A stretch of 64,000 nucleotides of DNA, from contig CM060842.1 of assembly GCA_030762175.1 (NCBI GenBank), positions 43,463,001-43,527,000 of the forward strand, read 5' to 3'. Position 1 is the stretch's first letter; each line of letters starts with the position of its first letter. Below the pieces are notes generated by a model. It saw only the letters and a list, made by a program, of their open reading frames with translations, was not told where the DNA came from and ran no database searches. This DNA is from Metallyticus violacea. Its lineage: Eukaryota; Arthropoda; Insecta; Mantodea; Metallyticidae. This document shows positions 47,811-56,395 of the stretch, one piece after another. The translations under genes were made by a program, and so were the position numbers.

Positions 47811-49961
47811 TCATCAAAATAATAAGACCTTTCTCTAGTTAACAGAAAAGTCTTAAGTTCTCTTGCACACTGTATAAAATGAAAGGACTACAAAAGAGGA
47901 TAAAAGGCGAATGTTGAAAGGAAAAGAAAAGAATGGATAAACGATTTATGGAGTGGACTGAACAGGAAGCTGAAGATACATTTATGGACATAACGTGCAG
48001 GTTGAAGGAAAACAACTGTATTATACCCTTGCACTCCTCACATTTATTGGGACAAACTGCTGTGTTATAAAATCTACTTCACTAGCATTTGTAGCATTTA
48101 CTTGATGTTTATACTTGTCACTATGGGGACCGGAACTGTAAATATAATTGACTAGAGATATTAAGAGATAAGTGTAACAGAAAGAAAAAGATAATAAATA
48201 TATTAACACATTTAAGTATCATTACAAGCCAATTTCCAAAATTAAACCCTTATTATTTATAATATAATACGTTCTAAAACAAAACATTAATAAAGAAACC
48301 TGAAAATGTTACTTAATAATTAGGAAGAAGAGAATAACTTGATAAAATTCAAGTTAAATAAAATTTATGTCACATAGATATTTGTAGCATCTAAAGCAAT
48401 GAATATAAAATGAAGCATATTTGAAATTTGCATGACGTGAACTAAACGTGCAAGAACGATAACAGTCTAAAATTAAATATTAAAAGATTTAAACAAAAGT
48501 CCCTTACGTGCACCTATTACAAAATGTGGCCCATTTTACTACCAGATCGTACTAAATCTCGGATAAAGTAACTAAATTACAGCGGTTTAACTTCATATCT
48601 AAAAAAACAAACAATCCAATAAATGTAAAAGGATGCATCTACACAATAAATTAAAAAGGGTAGGAAACTCTGAATCAACGCCTCTTGCTCTATAAATCAT
48701 AAGAAAGCACTAGCGGAATTAGCTAAACAAAGACCCTTGCTTTACAAATCACCAAAACCTAAAAAGAGTATAAATATGCCGCTTTTACAATCTAAATACC
48801 AGGGTCACTGGCAAATCAGCTAGGGAGCTCCTTGTACATACTTTCTAATTTTACACCGAAAGATTTATCCCATTTCGGAGCGATTAGACTACGACGTCTC
48901 TCTCTTTTCGATACATACGAAGGTCTGCTCCCTTAGAAGTTCGATAATAGAGAGGTGTATTAGGCAATGAACGATCGCCATTGGAACCGTTCCAAAGTCA
49001 CGATTCGAGAGGGTACTTTCATTTCTTCACCTGGCCTCTTACCTCAGAGGTTTGTATTTTCCTTTGGAGCATGTCTAGTTAATACACCTGTACTTAAGGC
49101 CGGCATTTAACACTTGTTATATTTACGAAATTTCTATATGTGCCGATTTTGCATTACCCAGTCACTTAAAGGAGAACAAGCCACTGACATTTTTAGAAAA
49201 TCATGAAAAGGGCAATGGAAATGTGTGGTTTTGCTTCCCATATTGTGTACAACGATAAAGTTATTTATTTAAGTAAATCATCCCAAAATTAGGTGTATTA
49301 TTGAAATACTGGTGATTAATACTCAAAATACCATGGAGGAATATTAATGTACAAGAAATAGGTTATATGAGTTTCAGCTACCATATTTCTTCCAAGTTTC
49401 TTACATGGAGAATGGATAGTAATATATAAAGTCTAAGTAATTAACACGTACCTCTTCTAAATATTAACTTCTTCACTTAGTGAAATTTTATCTGCTTCAT
49501 ATCCACAATAGCATTTGTATCCAACTTTTACATTGGCGTCCTATATCTCCTTTTACTTTTGACTTGTAATTTAAATTGTTCATTGGTAATTTTACATCGT
49601 CCATTCTATTCAATGTTTCCAGTGTTCCTGTATTATTGAATTTCATTATTATATGGACATATGTTGCTTTCTTTTCGGGTGTTTTTATTTTTACATTTTA
49701 TATTATGTAAGAATCTCATTTCGGCTACTTATGTTTAATTCTCAACTCTATTAGTTGTTACCCGGGCCTCGCTTACATACAACAGAACAGGAATAGCCAT
49801 ATTATTTTAAAACTTAAATTTGGTTCTTTAAGAGTCGTTCCACCAAATGTTTTTTTTTCTTTTGTTCCTCATATGTCTTGAAATTTTGGATTTTCTCCTA
49901 TATCTTCATTATACCTAATTATAGCTAATATCACAACTCAAATGCCTGGAATGAAATACCT
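47811..49961. other. No gene recognised
   Basis: AT-rich. A less AT-rich part at 48800-49090 has no recognisable content. Confidence 0.4.
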
Positions 49962-49979
49962 AATATAATAATAATATTA

Positions 49980-50010
<31 letters not shown>
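49962..50010. repeat. (ATT)n microsatellite
   Basis: A run of ATT/AAT triplets with a central inversion of phase ('aataataatattatattatt'), about 49 bp. Confidence 0.95.
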
Positions 50011-50950
50011 GAACATTAAGGTATCTTTGGAATACCAATGTATGTTTTTTGGCAATTTTAAGTTTACAAGATTTGCTTATTTTACCTAATTTGAGGAATC
50101 TTTTTTTTTTATTTTAATCTTATTTCTACTACATTTTTACATTGTTTCATATTATCAATATAGACGTTAATAGGAAAGGTTTGTCTAACCCCCGTTTCAT
50201 TAAAGTTTAATTTTATAGCCTAATACCTGTATTAATGACAATTTTGTTTTCATTAGGTTTTGAATTTTTTTTTATTATGCGATTTGGAATACCTGTCTTT
50301 CCATTATGGACCTTAATTTTAGTCTATTCTTCCTATTATATCAACAGTTTATTTATATTTTGCATACATTTTGTATGCAAAATGCAATAGACTAATAGCT
50401 ATATAGTTTTATAATATAGTCTGTTGCCTTTTTAAATGTAAATATAATTTCTCCTGATTTACAATTTTTGGATATTTTTCACATTCTGCAGCACTAATTT
50501 ATGAAATATAATAGTATTATTTGTATATAGAATCAATATTGATATAAATTTCCTTCAAATATTATATCTGAAAAAACTGATAAAACTGAAAAAATAAGTA
50601 TTGGTTTTGTTTATTCAGAAGAGTGAAATAAATTTTAGTAACTAATGTACTTATAGCTTGTAATCCGCATTTGCATTTTTTTTTTTAGTTTCTTTAAATT
50701 TTATCCCTTAAAATTTCCTAACAGGTACTAAACTGACGGCCTTTCCGATATAATTTGCTTAGCTTTTAAAGTGGGATAGAGATATTTTTCTATAGGTGGT
50801 TTTCGCTTAGATTTTGCTGATAAAATAAAAGTATTTAAGAAGCAGAGCTTCCATGTGTTTTGATTTCAAGTACCAAGCTTCTATTTTGGTTATACATATA
50901 TACATAAAACACTATTATATAAGTGTTATATATACTATAATATATATAAT
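50011..50950. other. T-rich stretch, no gene
   Basis: Strongly T-rich on the plus strand. It includes a perfect 11 bp inverted repeat with a 5-nt loop at 50357-50383 ('attttgcatac' / 'gtatgcaaaat'). Confidence 0.5.
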
Positions 50951-51181
50951 GGTGTTTAACGCCCGTTTTTACTACTGAGGCATCACAGGCGGTGGACACT
51001 GATGATACATAAGATGAAATGATAAACTGTGAAGGCAGTTTTTTTTTAAAGGAAGGAAACGTTCCAGGCCTAGGTTTAGCGCACCTCCCCGGCATTTGCC
51101 ATTTGTGAGGACTAAGAAATATCTGGAAAAAAATCTCAGTCAGGAAGGAGATTCTGGCGGGAATCGAACATCCAGACCTCG
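50951..51181 (-). mobile_element. SINE family A, 5'-truncated copy (A7)
   Basis: Reverse orientation. The 3' end 'ggtgtttaacgcccgttttt' is at 50951, with 'cacaggcggtggacactgat', 'ggaaacgttccaggcctagg', 'ccccggcatttgcc' and the B-box complement 'gggaatcgaacatccagacc'. Similarity stops just after, so the A-box part is missing. The 86-codon minus-strand frame through it is not a gene. Confidence 0.9.
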
Positions 51182-51494
51182 AATACTGCTCTAGAGCTTA
51201 ATAACATTTTCTGTTCTTTTTTCCAGTCTTAACCACCTGGATATGCTGCAGATCTGGTCATCTCTTCAATTGAATGTTTACTTTCCACGGAATAGTGTGA
51301 TAACTTGAGACTATATAGCTGGTCCCCTAGACCTTAAGCCATACGGATAAATGCCACTGTTGCGTGAAACCCTGGATGAGCAAAATATTCCATTATTATT
51401 AATGAGGAATGCGAGAGCGAGTATGCAAAACTTCTACTGATTTCTCCATATTTCTACTGTAAGTATGACAAAAATCTTTTAAAAGTGTTGTATT

Positions 51495-52142
51495 ATTAAT
51501 ATCTCTGTTTAAGTTAGAAAGAAGTCCAAAGAAATCGCTGAGAAAGCTTGCACAGGAATCAGGCATTTTGCAAACTCGGCTTGGAATGTTACTAGACTTT
51601 AAAAATTAAAACCCTATAAATAACTGTAGTTCAGGAATTACAACCACGCGATAATGTGAGTAATGTTAATTTGTGCAATTGGGTGTTGGGTATTGTTAAT
51701 GTTTCCCTCTACTAACCCGCGTTTAATCATTTTTATAACGTACTTTATTTACATGACAAAACAATAGATACTGGAGTGCAGAAAATCCCGATATTGTAAA
51801 CGAAATGCCATTGTATGACCAGACAATTGAAATTTGGTGTGCTATGCTCTTGACTTTGAGGGGCTGTGAATATCCGACTCCTTCGGCAAACAGCGTGCTT
51901 CCCAGTGAAAAGCAAATCCCCGTTAAACCGGTCACAAGTCCAAACGAGGGCTCTGTACTTGTATGGTTCCAAAATCTTTTTCTCAAAAACTGTGAAGTAA
52001 AATTTTTAAAATTTTTTCGAATTTTCCAAAGAATAACCGAGAAAGTTTGGGTATCCCTTATGCTGTGGTAGCATGAAACGAAATTTAAGCACCCCTGGCT
52101 AGAGAAAGGGGCGAGCATTGATTCTCGGGAGCCTGTAAACAT
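51495..52142 (+). pseudogene. Tc1-type transposase pseudogene
   Basis: Plus strand. 'LERSPKKSLRKLAQESG' (about 51514-51565) is the linker and helix-turn-helix entry, also present at 53.2 kb. A degraded KPYK-type linker follows, with 'NVNLCNWVL'-like residues near 51665. A clear in-frame block starts at about 51769, 'YWSAENPDIVNEMPLYDQ', continued by 'TIEIWCAML'. This matches the RYWSxENPHxxxExPLHDxxIxVWCA segment between the first and second catalytic Asp in insect transposases with the DUF4817-type N-terminus. The first Asp block is lost. Downstream of about 51860 resemblance fades. The frame is broken upstream of 51760. The 139-codon minus-strand frame (51723-52142) is antisense to this and should not be annotated. 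Confidence 0.75.
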
Positions 52143-52472
52143 TTCAGCGGCCGGCAGGCTGGTCCCAAAGTTACCTAGAGAATCAAGGGTTAAGATTCAC
52201 CAGACATTTCACGGTGGGCTCTTTATTCATGGCCGGTTCTGATCTCCCGCCACAAAAAGACTCCGATTTTCATCTACTTTTACGGGCGCGCAATCTCGAC
52301 CGCCATCTCTCAGGATCTTCGACCGCTATGACAAAGAAAAATGACAACAGTTTTTCTTGCTTAGAAAACGCTGAAATGTGATTTATGACCTATTTTCCCC
52401 AGTTACTTTTGCTGTGAGCGAGTTTGAATTAATGTTATAACGCTTTTTCGACCTCCGAAAATAAAATCTGAA
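52141..52472. other. No gene recognised
   Basis: A less AT-rich segment ('gcggccggcaggctgg', 'gggcgcgcaatctcgacc'), possibly the rest of the preceding transposon. No motif found. Confidence 0.35.
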
Positions 52473-52715
52473 ATGCAGAGTGCTCTTATCGTCATCTTCA
52501 TTTCATGCTGCTACTTTTATACTGTTATTTTAGGACAGAGCTCAAAGTGTTTGAAGTATAAAGATCCACCTAAGTGTCTTATTGCTAAGGCAAACTTTTG
52601 CTCTTTATTATTCCTTTCTATTACTTTTAGTGTTCTGCAAATTGCATTTCAGAAATATTTATGCCATAAACTTTTTAAAATATTTGGAGTGACAAAAAAT
52701 AAAAGAGAACTATGA
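52473..52715 (+). CDS. Hypothetical 80-residue frame with signal-peptide-like start
   Basis: From ATG at 52473 the frame encodes 80 residues, starting 'MQSALIVIFISCCYFYTV'. This is a short hydrophobic N-terminus that would fit a signal peptide, with possible cleavage after 'VILG'. It is followed by a Cys/Lys segment 'SSKCLKYKDPPKCLIAKANF' and then a second hydrophobic stretch. I recognise no family. The Cys spacing is too short to assign a fold. No splice partners, promoter or duplicate copy support it. It lies between two Tc1-type transposase remnants, so chance or transposon origin is quite possible. Initiation at the first ATG is assumed. Confidence 0.2.
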   Translation: MQSALIVIFISCCYFYTVILGQSSKCLKYKDPPKCLIAKANFCSLLFLSITFSVLQIAFQKYLCHKLFKIFGVTKNKREL

Positions 52716-52984
52716 AGGTTAGGAACACGATTATCGGTACATAATAGTATATCGATGCAGTTCGCTTGCATAGCAGTGGCCTCAGTATTATTCCAGTGGT
52801 GCACTAGCGGTAAATAACCCGCTCAAGGCTTCGTTTATCATCTGTGCTATACTGTGTCAGTTGCTGCCTTCTGTTCGAGCTGTAAAAAGAGTTTGTACAT
52901 TGTGCATCTTAAAAGTGAACGTTTATTCAAGATATCTGTGTTGTGTGTGAACTCTTATCAGTCCATTGAAATGCCTACCAAAAA
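52716..52984. other. No gene recognised
   Basis: Short spacer, possibly the 5' untranslated part of the next transposase remnant. Confidence 0.4.
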
Positions 52985-53410
52985 TTCACGCTTTAATAAA
53001 GAATTTTTATGTATGATGCATACGTAAAAACCGAATCATATAGATAGGTGTGTAGACAATTTCAGGAGAAATGTCTTGGTATTCCAGCTCCAGGTAGAGA
53101 AACTGTTAGATGACTGGTAAATAAGTTTAGGACAACTGGATCCCTAAAAGCTCAACCTAAGAAGCGAAAAAGAAAACTGAGGAAAAAGCTACTGCATCAT
53201 TCGAACGCTCTCCAAAGAAATCTCTAAGACTTGTTGCATAGCAAGTGGGTGTTTCAAAAACCTCTCTTCATAAAGCTGCTAAAGTTTTAAATTTGAAACC
53301 CTACAGAGTGACAATAGTTCATGAATTCCAACTTCTTGGTAATGAAAAACAAGTAAATTTCTGTAAATGGATTTTACAAAATATCGTGACGGGCAATATA
53401 AGGAACGCAC
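52985..53410 (+). pseudogene. Tc1-type transposase, N-terminal half (pseudogene)
   Basis: Plus strand. 'MYDAYVKTES', then 'FQEKCLGIPAPGRETVR' (about 53061-53111) and, in another frame, 'VNKFRTTGSLKAQPKKRK'. These form the N-terminal DNA-binding module found in many arthropod Tc1-like transposases (DUF4817 plus helix-turn-helix). 'SFERSPKKSLRLVA', an in-frame TAG, and 'QVGVSKTSLHKAAK' give the second helix-turn-helix. 'VLNLKPYRVTIVHEFQ' and 'NEKQVNFCKWILQNIV' lead into the catalytic domain, which is then missing (the sequence turns AT-rich after 53410). The open stretches are only lightly mutated, so this is a relatively recent but truncated copy. It is related to the remnant at 51.5 kb. Confidence 0.82.
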
Positions 53411-53750
53411 GGTATCTAATTTAGGGGCTTTTTATCAAGTCAATTCTATATGCCGATAATATTCCACAATAGATTAATAAATTACATTTGCTTTAATGAA
53501 TGAATGAATTTGTAGTTAAAAAGGAAATATTTTATAAATACGTATATATTTTTTTTCACAGGTCTATAACTCATCTAAAATTACTCTGCAACACATTTTA
53601 TATTCAATTACATAGCTTGATTAGCGTTTCGAATCACTCTCTGTGGGTAGTGTATACCACGGCCTTAAATATTTGACTATCGAAATGATGTAAACAGTAC
53701 CAGTTGTCCTTGACATTACCCATTAGCCGGAAATTTCCTTTGTACTACCA
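53411..53750. other. No gene recognised
   Basis: AT-rich spacer with 'gaatgaatgaat' near 53497. Confidence 0.45.
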
Positions 53751-53764
53751 TATGAAGTACGATG

Positions 53765-54056
53765 ATTTGATTGATTTATTTAAGGACGCTCTTTAACAGC
53801 TCAGGTCATCAGCGTCCCATTCAACTCAGGGCGTGAAACGGCCGACAAATTTTGCTCAGAGGCCTCTCTTTCAGGCTTGAGGTTCTTTTTCGTGCCGCAA
53901 ATGTACGACACGGGACCCACGGCTTTACTTCCCTTCCGAAGGAAGCCATACTTAGGATTTTTACGCCCGAAAAAATCCATCGGTCCTGGCCGGGTTCGAA
54001 CCCGCGTTTTGGGTATAGGAGGCAAGTATGGTAACCACTACACCACCAGGACCGAC
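53765..54056 (-). mobile_element. SINE family B, full length, perfect 14-bp target-site duplication (B4)
   Basis: On the minus strand the head starts 'gtcggtcctggtggtgtag' at 54056, with A box 'tggtgtagtggttacc', an anticodon arm around 'cttgcctcctatacc', B box 'gcgggttcgaacccgg' and acceptor partner 'ccaggaccga'. An A6 run on the plus strand (53970-53975) is the T-run. The body has 'cttcggaagggaagtaaagc', 'ccgtgggtcccgtgtcgtac' and 'gaggcctctgagcaaaattt'. The tail is 'aaataaatcaatcaaat' at 53765. 'tatgaagtacgatg' flanks the element exactly at 53751-53764 and 54057-54070. This copy defines both ends of the family (292 bp) and is the youngest-looking insertion in the window. Overlapping open frames on both strands are SINE sequence. 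Confidence 0.97.
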
Positions 54057-54070
54057 TATGAAGTACGATG

Positions 54071-54350
54071 CGTGATAGCGTTTACGTATCCGGTGTTCAT
54101 GCAACACATACATCTCAGCTTAACCATTAAAGTTACTTCATCATGCACGTAATGCTTGGTTATGCATTCTCGTGTCACTCATCTTTGCTCAATGGATAGA
54201 AGAGAGAAAATCTTCAGTTTATTAACAAAATTTGCTACTCTTAAGTTATCATTTTATTGCCATACTTCTTGCATTTCTTTTGCATAAACGTGTTCGACAA
54301 GCAACAAGTCGATGCAGAATCAAGAATTATTTTAAGTACAAATTAAAGGC
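54071..54350. other. No gene recognised
   Basis: AT-rich spacer. Confidence 0.45.
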
Positions 54351-54357
54351 AAAAAAC

Positions 54358-54390
<33 letters not shown>

Positions 54391-54403
54391 CAAACAAAAA
54401 CTT
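54351..54403. repeat. (AAAAC)n-like microsatellite
   Basis: Repeated 'aaaac' with small variation, about 50 bp. Confidence 0.95.
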
Positions 54404-54845
54404 TGAATAAATGTGCAAATTGTAGATATAGAGTTACACGAAAATTATATACAGGATATTAATGAACTACACCGAAATAATTTCAGAGAGTGTAGGGATG
54501 TCGTATGTAAGCAATATGAGATAGGTAATGATTGGTCCACAACTAGATATAACACAGTTTTATGGTATCAGCATTTTATGCCAAAATGTTAACAAGTCAG
54601 TGTTAAAGCCTAGCGAGTGAAAAATTGGTTTAGAATGTATTTAAAACTGCCTTGCGAGCAGAAACACTGACTTTTCGCGGACTGTTATCAGCGTTTTAAA
54701 GATTTAGTGCCGTTAAAATCCCTCAAATCACGAACTAATCATTTGACAGTGCGACACTGAACATCTATTAACTGCCTTCTTGCATTATGTAGCCAAGAGC
54801 GACTAAATAAATGTAAATGTAGCTTACTCTAGAAGGAGTTCTGTA
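54404..54845. other. No gene recognised
   Basis: AT-rich spacer. Confidence 0.45.
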
Positions 54846-54846
54846 A

Positions 54847-54912
54847 CTACGTGGTGACGTAATGCATAACGCGACGGCTGATGTCCCGCAGGCCGCGGGT
54901 TCAATACTTGTA
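54847..54912 (+). other. Degenerate tRNA(Arg)-like sequence
   Basis: 'gtggtgacgtaatgcataac' resembles the acceptor and D-arm region of an arginine tRNA (G-T-G-G-C-G-C-A-A-T-G-G-A-T-A-A-C pattern, an A box). 'cgcgggttcaatactt' resembles a T arm with a B box. The 3' acceptor strand does not pair with the 5' strand, and the anticodon loop is not convincing. It is a tRNA pseudogene or the eroded head of another SINE, not a working tRNA gene. Confidence 0.45.
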
Positions 54913-55695
54913 TTGTTGTTAATTTCCTTTTTAAATATAAAATGCTGTAATACGCATACTAAAGAATTATGAATGAACATTACTTAGTGATTTCAAGTTT
55001 TATTCTCTTTCTCAACAATGAATATATTACCAACATAAATGACTAATAAGCTTACAACTAACATGATACCTAAAACTTAATTTTCCTAACACTGGTAAGT
55101 GCAATAACAACTATAACAGTTGTAATTTTAATAATTCACATATTAAGATTTAAGTGTTTAAATTGAAATATCAACTTAAAACGCAGGCTAATAGTTGTAT
55201 TATTAGGCTATAGTCTGAAAAAAATTATGAAAAACCAGACTCGAACTAGAAAACAAATGACTAGAAATTTAATGTCATCCATTGCGCATCCCTTCGTTAT
55301 GCTTTCGAGGGGCACCTTCATTAGCCAGTGGCGTACTGGCACTTTAGAAACTTATAGCCGTAGCTTCGAAATTTTAACAGATAGGCCATACGTTTTCTAT
55401 CTCATATTATCTGCCTAAGACACCTTCACACTCTCTGAAATTATTTCGGAATAGTTCATTAACATTCTGTATGTGATCAGGAAAACAAAATAAATGAACA
55501 GAGCATTGTGTAATCGCACGTCCACGACAACTGACAAGTATTTTATGATGAAAATACTAAGCACGAGGATAAGGAAAACTGGAAAAATCCTCACACAGTC
55601 AGTTTTTCCCAACTATGATTCAAAGGTACGCCCTATTCGTTTTTTGTAGTTCACACAGGTGGCTCAGAACAATAATGTCAATGAAAACAAAAAAT
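54913..55695. other. No gene recognised
   Basis: AT-rich with short frames only. Confidence 0.45.
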
Positions 55696-55699
55696 CATC

Positions 55700-56395
55700 T
55701 TAATTGTCGATTTTACAAAGGTATTTGACAGGGTATTAAGAGATGTGCTGTGGAAAATAACAAAGAAAAATGGATATCTACTACATTTAGCTAATACAAT
55801 TAAGGAAGTATATAAACATACTAAAATAACAGAATTTATGGAACCAATTGAGAGAGGTTCTTAAGTCCGTGATTGGTATATGATAACTTAGTTGGTAGAG
55901 CTTCCACCAACAGATTGAATACCCGCATGGCCCAATTTTTTCCAGCCTGATTCTTCACTTTCAACACACGGCTAGCGCGAAAAAAAATTGTGCATAAAAA
56001 ACATGCGTTCAAAGAAAATAGAATCCAAGAAGAGACCAATTTGGGAGTGGGCCAAGACTGTCCACTGTTCGCTACATCATTTAATATTATATGCACAAAC
56101 AACAATGCACACTCATACACATCATTTTACTACTTAAGATAAGAATATATACAATATCTACTGTGAAAAAGTCTAAAATATCCTGTGTGCCTAATTTTGT
56201 TATTATTATTTTTATGAATATATCACAACATTTTAAGGAGCGTATATACGATACTGCTAATGAATGGCAACATGAGCTAAGACTTTGTAATAAAATAGGG
56301 GACTTTGATAATTTTTAAATATCCCTAGAAAAGTCTAAAGTAATGGCTTTCGACAGAAAGCTCCCAATTAGATCGCTATCAAAATACCTGCAACC
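55700..56395 (+). pseudogene. LINE reverse-transcriptase pseudogene with a probable internal insertion
   Basis: Three RT blocks occur in order. 'DFTKVFDRVLRDVLWKI' (from 55709) is the DFxKAFDxVxRxxLW block. 'TNLGVGQDCPLFATSFNI' (56036-56089) is the GVxQGCPLSPxLFNI block. 'ISLEKSKVMAFDRKLPIRS' (56320-56376) is the segment C-terminal to the FADD motif. The FADD block itself cannot be read. The first two blocks are about 170 bp further apart than usual. The extra DNA (about 55856-56030) contains 'taacttagttggtagagct', which looks like a tRNA D-arm, and 'agattgaatacc', so a SINE-like insertion is possible. Confidence 0.72.

Noticed and set aside
51723..52142. 139-codon minus-strand open frame, the longest in the window
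   Set aside because: The opposite strand carries a clear Tc1-type transposase block (YWSAENP...WCA) in frame, so this is an antisense shadow.
4042..54056. Possible functional tRNA genes at the SINE heads
   Set aside because: A and B boxes are present, but each head is followed by a shared SINE body, and acceptor stems are incomplete or diverged. They are SINE promoters, not tRNA genes.
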